From assembly GCF_001889265.1 (NCBI RefSeq), contig NZ_CP018151.1, positions 2,108,001 to 2,172,000 on the forward strand: DNA of 64,000 nucleotides. The letters run 5' to 3'. Position 1 is the stretch's first letter; each line of letters begins with the position of its first letter. Shown piece by piece: positions 21,589 to 28,758 of the stretch. The translations under genes and the position numbers were made by a program. Origin of the DNA: Microbacterium sp. 1.5R. Lineage in GTDB: Bacteria > Actinomycetota > Actinomycetes > Actinomycetales > Microbacteriaceae. Below the pieces are notes generated by a model that worked only from the letters and a program-made list of their open reading frames with translations, was not told the DNA's origin and ran no database searches.

Positions 21589-21594
21589 ATTGTA
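21589..21594 (-). promoter_or_regulatory. -10 box of the ileS T-box transcript
   Basis: TACAAT on the minus strand, placed so that transcription would start just before the specifier stem. No good -35 box is seen. The remaining stretch to 21784 holds no gene I can support. Confidence 0.5.
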
Positions 21595-21784
21595 CGCGCG
21601 GTGCGGCGCGTGCGCCTCCTGCCTCCTGAGCGCGGCCGAAGTCCGTGCGCGCTTCCGACGTCGGTTCTGTCTTCGGAGCCCGCGCCCCCGTCGGCCGGAC
21701 GCGCCTCCGTCGGCCAGTCTCCGGGAATTCGGCCGAGGCAGGACGATCTGTCCGACGGTGCGAAGCATCTGAACAGCGGGTCAC

Positions 21785-22627
21785 TCACGCCGCGCGGTGC
21801 AGTCCCTGCGCGACCGCGCGCATGATCAGGTCCTGCACGATGTGCCAGTCGAACATGACGTGCGTGTACGACACGCGCATCACGTGATACCCCATCAGCC
21901 GCAGTTCGGCATCGTGCCGGATGTCTTCGGATCGCTGCGCACCGACGTGGTGGGCCCCGTCGATCTGTACGACGAATCGGTCGCCGATCAGAGCGTCGAC
22001 GCGGTGGCCCGCGATCCAGATCTGCACGCGGATCGGCTCTCTCAACCACCGCAGTCGCGCACGAAGGTAGGTCTCCAGCCCCGGATCGGCGAAAGGAGTG
22101 GCCCGTTCGAGGATCCGCCGCGCCGCCGGCTTCCACGAGTATCCACGCAGAGCTTCCATCGTGACGAGCGACTTGTTGAGCGCTGACTCCCAGGTCGCGA
22201 GCGCCCGCTCGAAAGGCTCGCACTCAGCGATGTACGCCAGCACATTCTCGATCGGATCGACGAGCACATCCGGATGACGCGGCACGATCGGACTGCCCCA
22301 GTGCACCTGCGCGTCGACACGTCGCCTCCCCGCGGCGTTCGGCCCGACGGCGACGTGTGGCTTGCCCGAATCGTCGTGCAGCCAGAGACCGAGCCGAGCG
22401 GCTTGAGTACGGCAGGTCAGCACGACGCCTCGGCGCGCCGCGCTGATCAGCATCCCGTCGGCGGAAGGCACCGCGAGCCATCCTCGTCGCGGCCGGATCA
22501 GCACACCGCCTTCGACCGCCGACGCGACCAGGCTCCGAGCGAATCCGCGCTCTTGGATGACGGTGACACGCACGACGCCGCCGAGCTCCGTCATCGTCGC
22601 AAGCAAGTCCTCTGACGTTCTCCGCAC
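21785..22627 (-). CDS. DUF559 (endonuclease-like) domain protein with AbiEi-like N-terminus
   Basis: About 280 residues. The C-terminal 80 residues carry the DUF559 pattern RVDALIGDRFVVQIDGAHH and DAELRLMGYHVMRVSYTHV, a fold related to Vsr/PD-(D/E)XK nucleases. The N-terminal part (LVASAVEGGVLIRPRRGWLA) resembles the winged-helix of AbiEi-type proteins. Such genes are common singletons in actinobacteria with unknown role. The start is uncertain: GTG at 22627 gives 280 residues and ATG at 22594 gives 269; neither has a good Shine-Dalgarno. Confidence 0.75.
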   Translation of the reverse strand: MRRTSEDLLATMTELGGVVRVTVIQERGFARSLVASAVEGGVLIRPRRGWLAVPSADGMLISAARRGVVLTCRTQAARLGLWLHDDSGKPHVAVGPNAAGRRRVDAQVHWGSPIVPRHPDVLVDPIENVLAYIAECEPFERALATWESALNKSLVTMEALRGYSWKPAARRILERATPFADPGLETYLRARLRWLREPIRVQIWIAGHRVDALIGDRFVVQIDGAHHVGAQRSEDIRHDAELRLMGYHVMRVSYTHVMFDWHIVQDLIMRAVAQGLHRAA

Positions 22628-22832
22628 CCAGCCAGTGTGGGACGTATCGCGTGCGCGTCGCCCCCCGTTCCAGGCTTGTGCGCACAACGGCGTCTCGTGG
22701 CGTTCTGTGCAGGAGCGGTCGAGGCGTCCGCAGACGTCGCTCGCTCGCCACTCTCGTGCTCCCACTCTCGCTCGGCCGAATCCACCTCCCTCGGTCCGAT
22801 TCCGCGCAATAGGCCGAGTGAAGCGCATCCGG

Positions 22833-22920
22833 CCGAGGAAGGAGCAGCCGGCCGAGGAAGGCGCGGCCGAACCGAGGAAGGAGCAGCCGAATCGAGGAAG
22901 GCGCGGCCGAACCGAGGAGT
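22833..22920 (+). repeat. 20-bp tandem repeat in a 320-base intergenic region
   Basis: Units of 19-20 bases, CCGAGGAAGGmGCrGCCGAA, occur four times plus a partial fifth. Units 1 and 3 carry AGCAG and units 2 and 4 carry CGCGG at the variable position, so there is a higher-order period of about 40 bases. The array ends 27 bases before the pentapeptide-repeat gene. The rest of 22628-22947 shows only further CGGCCGA-like words and no gene I can support. Confidence 0.8.
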
Positions 22921-22947
22921 GTCTCACCCACCCCCTACCCTCGAAGC

Positions 22948-23598
22948 ATGGCCCGCTCCCCCGAATCCCCTGCGGCTCCCCGCGTTTCGCCTCCCGACCT
23001 TCCCCTCGAGTTCGAGTCCGCGACCGCTCGGCGCAGCGCCGATCTGCTCGCGGCACAGCTCGATCTCGAGGTCGCAGCCGATCTCGCCCACGCCTCACTC
23101 GAGCAGTGCACGATCACGGCCGACGCCGACAGCGTCGATCTGACCGGAGCCACCCTCATCGACGTCGACATGACGGGTGTCCGCATCGCCTCGCTCAAGA
23201 TGCGGGATGCCGGCATCCGTCGCGTGCGCATCAGCGGCGGACGCATCGGCACGCTCGATCTGAGCAGCGCCCGAATCGACGAGCTGGAGCTCCGCGACGT
23301 GCGGATCGACTATCTGAACCTGGGGGCGTCGAAGGCCACGGACGTCGAGATCACCGCGTGCAGCATCCGGACGATCGACATGCCCCAGGCCGAGCTCACC
23401 CGCGTGCGCTTCACCGACACGCGCTGCGACGAGGTGGACTCCCGCGGCATGCGCGCCACGCACGTCGACCTGCGCGGGCTCGACGCCTCGGCGTTCCTCG
23501 ATGCGAACAGCCTCCGCGGCACGACCCTGAGCAGCTTCCAGGTGCAGCAGCTCGCACCGGTACTCGCGGCGGGGATCGGCATCCAGGTCAGGGACTGA
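22948..23598 (+). CDS. Pentapeptide-repeat-like protein
   Basis: 216 residues. From about residue 60 the sequence follows a five-residue rhythm with L, V or I at the centre and D, T or R around it (VDLTGATLIDVDMTGVRI, then LDLSSARIDELELRDVRI), predicting a right-handed quadrilateral beta helix. Some members of this superfamily mimic DNA and protect gyrase; there is no evidence for that here. TACCCT lies six bases before the ATG (22936-22941), so the mRNA may be leaderless. The 3' end overlaps the convergent ABC ATPase gene by 11 bases. Confidence 0.75.
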   Translation: MARSPESPAAPRVSPPDLPLEFESATARRSADLLAAQLDLEVAADLAHASLEQCTITADADSVDLTGATLIDVDMTGVRIASLKMRDAGIRRVRISGGRIGTLDLSSARIDELELRDVRIDYLNLGASKATDVEITACSIRTIDMPQAELTRVRFTDTRCDEVDSRGMRATHVDLRGLDASAFLDANSLRGTTLSSFQVQQLAPVLAAGIGIQVRD

Positions 23599-25096
23599 CG
23601 GGCCGGTTCGCGTCGAGCAGCTCCTGAGTGAACGGATGCTGCGGCGATTCGAACACGTCCGTGACTGCACCCTGTTCGACGATGACGCCGTCCTGCATCA
23701 CCAGCACGTCGTCGGCGACCGCCCCGACGACATCGAGATCGTGCGACACGAAGATCATGGTCAGCCGACGCTCGCGCTGCAGCCTGAGCAGCAGCTGGAT
23801 CACGCGCTCACGCACCGACGGATCCAGAGCCGACACCGGCTCGTCCAGCACGAGCACCTCGGGCTCGGCAGCCAGTGCCCGAGCGATGGCGGCACGCTGT
23901 CGCTGCCCACCCGACAGCGCGGACGGCCGCCGGGTCGCCAGTACGGGGTCGAGGTCGACCTCGGCGAGAAGCTCGGACACCCGCGCGGCCCGCAGCGCCC
24001 GAGGCACGCCGCCCGCGGCGAGCGCCTCCCTCAGCGACCGCCCGATGCTCCATCGAGGATCGAATGCGCCGAGCGGATTCTGGTGCACGAGCTGCACGCG
24101 GTGCTCGCCGATCCAGCGCAGGCCGCCGTCGTCCGGCTGCTCGACGCCGACGATCATCCGGGCGAGCGTCGTCTTGCCCGACCCCGATTCCCCGACGATA
24201 CCGAGTGTGCGTCCCTGATGCACGGCGAACGACGCGTCGTTCACGGCGGCGATCTCCTCGTATGTCCTGGTGACGCCTGTGGCGACGAGCACGGGTGTCA
24301 CGTCGTCGGTAGAGATCACGCGCGGCTCGTGCATCGTCGCGGCGATCAGCTGTCGGGTGTACGCGTGCTGCGGCTTCTCGAGAACCTCGCCGACGGGCCC
24401 GGACTCGACGACCACGCCGTTGCGCATGACCAGCACGCGATCGGCGATGCGACGGACGGCCGCGAAGTCGTGGCTGATGAACACGATCGCGGTGCCGGCG
24501 TCGGCGATGTCGCGGAGGAGTCCGAGGATCCTCGCCTGCACCGTCGCATCGAGAGCCGTGGTCGGCTCGTCCGCGACGAGGATCGCGGGTTCGGCCGCGA
24601 TGGCCGAGGCGATCAGTGCCCGCTGCCTGAGTCCGCCGGAGAGCTCGTGCGGGTACTGCCGCGCTCGGCGGGCGGCGTCCGGCATCCAGACGCGGTGCAG
24701 CAGCTCCTGCACTCTTTCGCGCAGCGCCGCTCGTCCGGACCTGAGGCCGTGGAGACGCAGGGGTTCGGCGATCTCCGATCCCACCCGTTGCAGCGGATCG
24801 AGCGAGACGAGGGCATCCTGCGAGACGAGCGCGATGCCCGCGCCGCGCAGAGACCGCCAACGCCGCTCGCCGAACCGCGCGACATCCGTCCCGTCGATGA
24901 TGAACCGTTCGAACCGCACCCGTGCGTCTGCGGGCGTCAGTCCGAGAAGTGCCCGCGCGGTGAGCGACTTGCCCGCGCCCGACTCACCGACGATGGCGAC
25001 GCACTCCCCTCGCGCCACCGACAGCGACACCCCGTCGACGACGGGCGTCCCACCGAAGTCGATGCGCAACCCCTGCAGCTCGAGCGCTTCCGTCAC
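23588..25096 (-). CDS. ABC transporter ATP-binding protein, two fused ATPase domains (DppD-DppF type)
   Basis: 502 residues. Two complete ATPase modules: Walker A GESGAGKSLTARAL near residue 39 and GESGSGKTTLARMIVG near residue 305, with signatures ELSGGLRQRA and ALSGGQRQRAA. Both aspartate-glutamate Walker B motifs are present (LVADEPTTALD, LVLDEPVSALD). It powers the peptide/nickel-type importer made by the next upstream genes. The start is a GTG that overlaps the permease stop codon (GTGA). Confidence 0.92.
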   Translation of the reverse strand: MTEALELQGLRIDFGGTPVVDGVSLSVARGECVAIVGESGAGKSLTARALLGLTPADARVRFERFIIDGTDVARFGERRWRSLRGAGIALVSQDALVSLDPLQRVGSEIAEPLRLHGLRSGRAALRERVQELLHRVWMPDAARRARQYPHELSGGLRQRALIASAIAAEPAILVADEPTTALDATVQARILGLLRDIADAGTAIVFISHDFAAVRRIADRVLVMRNGVVVESGPVGEVLEKPQHAYTRQLIAATMHEPRVISTDDVTPVLVATGVTRTYEEIAAVNDASFAVHQGRTLGIVGESGSGKTTLARMIVGVEQPDDGGLRWIGEHRVQLVHQNPLGAFDPRWSIGRSLREALAAGGVPRALRAARVSELLAEVDLDPVLATRRPSALSGGQRQRAAIARALAAEPEVLVLDEPVSALDPSVRERVIQLLLRLQRERRLTMIFVSHDLDVVGAVADDVLVMQDGVIVEQGAVTDVFESPQHPFTQELLDANRPVSP

Positions 25097-25905
25097 GACG
25101 TCCGCCCCTCTGCTCTGGCACGCAGCACGCGGCCGACGATCGTCGCCGCGATCACGGTGACGGTGATCGCGATGCCGGGGAACACGGCGATCCACCAGGC
25201 CTGTCCGAGCACGTTGCGTCCTCCGGCGAGCATGAGGCCCCACTCGGGAGTGGGCTCCGACGGGCCGAGACCGAGGAAGCTGAGTCCGGCGGCCGCGAGG
25301 ATGCTCGAGCCGATGCCGATCGTCGCGAGCACGCTCAGCGACCCGAGCACACCCGGCACGACATGCCGGACGAACGCGGGCACAGGGGGGACGCCGAGGA
25401 TCCGGGCGGCCTCGACGTGCTCGGCGCTGCGGAGGGTGCGGGTCTGCACCCTCGCCAGCCGGATGTAGACGGGGACGGCGGCGAGCGTCACGGCGATCGC
25501 GATGTTGACCGGTCCGGGCCCGAGCACCGCCACGACCACGAGCGCGACCAGGAACTCGGGGAAGGCCATGAGCACATCGTTCACCCGCATGAGTGCCGCG
25601 TCGACTCCCCGCGGGGCGAGGCCGGCGAGCGCACCGATGAGCAGCCCCACGGCGAGCGCGATGCCCGTGGCGAGCAGGCCGATGCCGATCGAGCGCCCGG
25701 CCCCGTAGAGCACGCGCGAGTAGACGTCACGCCCGCTCTGATCGGTGCCGAACAGATGCTCGGCGCTGGGCGGCAGAAGCGATGCGCGCACGTCGGTCTG
25801 AAGAGGGTCGTGCGTGGCGAGGACAGCGGGGAAGGCCGCAGCGAATGCGAGCACCAGCAGCACGGCCACGGCGCACCAGAGCAGCACGGTCTGCGCGCGC
25901 TTCAT
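25093..25905 (-). CDS. ABC transporter permease, DppC/NikC type
   Basis: 270 residues with about six membrane segments. An N-terminal extracytoplasmic loop carries HLFGTDQSGRDVYSRVLYG, the hallmark of DppC/OppC permeases. The EAA loop EAARILGVPPVPAFVRHVVP, which contacts the ATPase, is near residue 165. The ATG overlaps the stop of the preceding permease gene (ATGA), and the next gene starts within its stop codon. Confidence 0.92.
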   Translation of the reverse strand: MKRAQTVLLWCAVAVLLVLAFAAAFPAVLATHDPLQTDVRASLLPPSAEHLFGTDQSGRDVYSRVLYGAGRSIGIGLLATGIALAVGLLIGALAGLAPRGVDAALMRVNDVLMAFPEFLVALVVVAVLGPGPVNIAIAVTLAAVPVYIRLARVQTRTLRSAEHVEAARILGVPPVPAFVRHVVPGVLGSLSVLATIGIGSSILAAAGLSFLGLGPSEPTPEWGLMLAGGRNVLGQAWWIAVFPGIAITVTVIAATIVGRVLRARAEGRTS

Positions 25906-26843
25906 CGCCTTCCTCCCCGCCCGGTGCGCAGCCGAGGATCGATGAGCGGATGCAGCAGCTCGATCACGAGGTTCACGATCACGAAGACGATGGCACTGAG
26001 CAGGATGATCCCGGTGATCACCGGCAGATCGCGGTTCGTGATGGCCGCGAGGGTGACCCGGCCGAGGCCCGCCCTGGCGAACACGGTCTCTACGAGCACC
26101 GCTCCTCCGAGCACCGATCCGGTCAGGTAGGCCGCCAGGGTCACGGCATTCGCGGCACCGTGTCTCAGCCCGTGACGCAGCGTGAACCAGGACGGGCTCG
26201 CACCCCGCGCCCGCACGGTCTCGGCGAACGGCATCCGCTCGGCCTGCACGAGTCCATCCCGCAGCACCTGGCTGAGCAGCGCCGCCACGGGAAGCGCGAG
26301 CGTGATGGCCGGCAGCACGATCGTCGCCGGATTGCGGGCACCCGAGACAGGGAACCACCCCAGTCCGAATGCGAAGACGCTGAGCAGGATCAGTCCGATC
26401 CAGAACACGGGCGACGACAGGATGACGAGCTCGATGCCCGCGGCGACGGCTCGTCCTGCCTGGCCTCGCACCAGCAGGGCGACGGCGAGCGCGAGCAGCA
26501 CGGCGATCACGAGAGCCAGCGCCGAGAGCTGCAGCGTCGATCCGAGCTGACGGCCGATGACCTCGGTCACCGGCATCCGCAGCTGATACGACTCGCCCAG
26601 GTCTCCCCGGGCGAGCTGACCGATGAAGGTCAGATACTGCTCGAGCGGGGGTCGATCGAGGCCGAGCTCCGCACGGATGCCGTCCTTGACCGCCTCGCTC
26701 ACCTGAGCCTGCGGCCCGAGCATCACCGAGACCGGATCGCCCGGGATGACGCGGAACGCCAGGAAGACGAGTGTCGCCGCGCCCCAGAGCACGATCACGA
26801 CGGATGCCGCGAGACCGGCGATCCGGATGAGCGCTGCCTTCAC
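25902..26843 (-). CDS. ABC transporter permease, DppB/NikB type
   Basis: 313 residues with about six membrane segments. The DppB features are VIPGDPVSVMLG after the first segment, the conserved Q-YLTFIGQLARGDLGESY loop, and a C-terminal VETVFARAGLGRVTLAAI. The EAA-type loop is FAETVRARGASPSWFTLRHG. It comes 103 bases after the binding-protein gene, with an inverted repeat between them, and overlaps the DppC gene by four bases. Confidence 0.92.
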   Translation of the reverse strand: MKAALIRIAGLAASVVIVLWGAATLVFLAFRVIPGDPVSVMLGPQAQVSEAVKDGIRAELGLDRPPLEQYLTFIGQLARGDLGESYQLRMPVTEVIGRQLGSTLQLSALALVIAVLLALAVALLVRGQAGRAVAAGIELVILSSPVFWIGLILLSVFAFGLGWFPVSGARNPATIVLPAITLALPVAALLSQVLRDGLVQAERMPFAETVRARGASPSWFTLRHGLRHGAANAVTLAAYLTGSVLGGAVLVETVFARAGLGRVTLAAITNRDLPVITGIILLSAIVFVIVNLVIELLHPLIDPRLRTGRGGRR

Positions 26844-26868
26844 CGTTGGCGCCCTCTCGACGATCTCT

Positions 26869-26933
26869 GAGCACCCTTCGGCACGCGGCGCTCGCTCACG
26901 AACGATACCGCAGCGATATGCCCAAGGGTGCTC
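26869..26933 (-). other. Inverted repeat between the solute-binding protein and permease genes
   Basis: A perfect 10-bp pair GAGCACCCTT / AAGGGTGCTC encloses 45 bases. In the mRNA it could form a long-loop hairpin that protects the binding-protein message or partly ends transcription, as often seen where the binding protein is needed in excess. Confidence 0.45.
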
Positions 26934-26946
26934 GACGACTCAGCGG

Positions 26947-28557
26947 TCAGCCGACGCTCACGTCGTAGAACAGCGGACGTCCGTACAGGTCGTAGTCGAG
27001 ACCGCTGACCCGCTCGCCGACGGCGGTGATCGCCGAGGGGCTGTAGAGCGGGACGATGGCCGTGTACTCCGCATTCCACTCCTGCAGCTGCCTGTAGATG
27101 CTGTTGCGCTCGTCCTGGTCGCTGGAGGCGACGGCCTGGTCGAGCAGAGCATCGATCTCCGGATCGGTGACCTGAGAGGCGTTCTGGAACCCCTCTGTGT
27201 GCAGGTGCGCACGGAGGAAGTCGGGGTCGACGCCGGAGAATCCCCAGTCCGTCAGGTCGAAGGTCTTCGGACCGTACTGCTCGTTGTAGGCGCCGGGCTC
27301 CAGCACCTCGCGCACGACCTCGAACCCGATCCCCTTGAGATCCGACTGGATGGCGTTCGCCAGGGCGGACCGGTCGTCCGGCACCGGGGTCCATGCGATC
27401 CACCGCGCCGACAGGCGCTTACCGTCCTTCATGCGGATGCCGTCGCTGTCGCGCTCCGTCCAGCCGGCCTCGTCGAGGAGAGCGTTCGCCGCTGCTGCAT
27501 CGAAGGGCCAGCTGTCCTCGAGGGAGGCGTCGTACCCGGGAGTCGTCGAGCCGAGCACGCTCCATGCTCGTGGGAACTGCCCGAAGAAGATCTCCTCGAC
27601 GGCGGCGTCGACGTCGATGCCCCGAGCGAATGCCTGGCGCACCTTCTCGTCGGCGAAGACACCGTACTTCTCGTTGAGGTACAGCGAGTACGGCAGGCCG
27701 GGGTACTCGACCGAGTCCACGGTGATGCCGTCGCCGAGATCTCCCGCGAGGTTCGGGGGGATGTTGCTCGCGAGGTCCGCCTCGCCGCTCTGCACGACGC
27801 CGGTGCGCACGGAGGCCTCCGGCTGGATCTCGACGCGCAGCGTCTCGACCTCCGCCGCATCCTCGCCGTGCGGCCCCCAGGCGTAGTCATCGTTCCGGGT
27901 GTACACCAGCTCCTGATCGGGCGTGTACTCGGTGAGCACGAACGGACCGGTGCCGACCGTGACATCGGGCCCTCCGGCCTTCAGCTGGTCGGCGGACTCC
28001 GCCAGCACGGCCGGTGAGTAGAACCCGAGCTGCGGCGTGCTGGCCGCCTGCAGGAACGGCGCGTACGGCTGGGTGAAGCTGACCGTGACGGTGTGCTCGT
28101 CGACGACCTCCGTACCCGCGTAGAAGTCTGCTCCGAGCATCGACGCCGCCTGCGCCGACTCCGTCTCGGGGTCGACGATGCGGTCGAAGTTCGCCTTGAC
28201 CGCCTCGGCGTCGAAGACCTCGCCGTCGGTGAACGTTACGTCGTCACGGAGGACGAAGGTGTACTCCGTGCTGTCGTCGGAGACGGTCCACTCCTTCGCC
28301 AGCCAGGGGCTGAACGAGCCGTCGTCCTCCTGGAAGACCAGCGAGTCGAGCACTGCCCGCTGCACCATGCCGGAGACGTCGAGCTGGCTCACCTGCGGAT
28401 CCATGTGCCCGGCAGAGAGGTTCGCGCCCTCGATCGACCAGACGAGCTCTCCGCCGTCGGACTCGGAGGACGGCGCGGCGCAGGAGCTGAGCAGGAGGGC
28501 GCTCACGGCGACGGTGGCACCGAGCGGGATCGCGCGGCGCAGGAAGGTGGTGGGCAT
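26947..28557 (-). CDS. ABC transporter substrate-binding lipoprotein, family 5 (peptide/nickel type)
   Basis: 536 residues. It has a lipoprotein signal peptide with the box LLSSC near residue 26. Family 5 features follow: TVSDDSTEYTFVLRDDVTFTDG near residue 88, and later VRQAFARGIDVDAAV. It captures a peptide, metal chelate or similar ligand outside the membrane and hands it to the permeases encoded downstream. The ligand cannot be told. A Shine-Dalgarno (GAGGAA) precedes the ATG, and a palindrome-bearing promoter lies about 50 bases upstream. Confidence 0.92.
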   Translation of the reverse strand: MPTTFLRRAIPLGATVAVSALLLSSCAAPSSESDGGELVWSIEGANLSAGHMDPQVSQLDVSGMVQRAVLDSLVFQEDDGSFSPWLAKEWTVSDDSTEYTFVLRDDVTFTDGEVFDAEAVKANFDRIVDPETESAQAASMLGADFYAGTEVVDEHTVTVSFTQPYAPFLQAASTPQLGFYSPAVLAESADQLKAGGPDVTVGTGPFVLTEYTPDQELVYTRNDDYAWGPHGEDAAEVETLRVEIQPEASVRTGVVQSGEADLASNIPPNLAGDLGDGITVDSVEYPGLPYSLYLNEKYGVFADEKVRQAFARGIDVDAAVEEIFFGQFPRAWSVLGSTTPGYDASLEDSWPFDAAAANALLDEAGWTERDSDGIRMKDGKRLSARWIAWTPVPDDRSALANAIQSDLKGIGFEVVREVLEPGAYNEQYGPKTFDLTDWGFSGVDPDFLRAHLHTEGFQNASQVTDPEIDALLDQAVASSDQDERNSIYRQLQEWNAEYTAIVPLYSPSAITAVGERVSGLDYDLYGRPLFYDVSVG

Positions 28558-28603
28558 GCTGTTCCTCGGGAGGGAAGGCGAAGGGACGCGGACGCGTCGT
28601 TTG

Positions 28604-28623
28604 TTGGACTGGATCCAATTCTA
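28604..28623 (-). promoter_or_regulatory. -10 box overlapped by a TTGGATCCA-type palindrome, candidate operator
   Basis: On the minus strand TAGAAT (28618-28623) is directly followed by TTGGATCCAGTCCAA (28604-28618), an inverted repeat TTGGA-N5-TCCAA containing TGGATCCA. A repressor bound here would cover the transcription start. Palindromes around GGATCC are typical of FadR-type GntR regulators in actinobacteria; no such regulator is encoded in the window. Confidence 0.5.
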
Positions 28624-28758
28624 GAGCGTCCTCTTCACCCCCGGCGCTGCGCGGCAGGACCGGAACTCTGCACCGCCGCGGGCGATTAGACTGTGGGACA
28701 CAATCCACACTCAGGCACGCTCACACAGTGCCGCATACATCGCTCGAGGAGAACCTTC

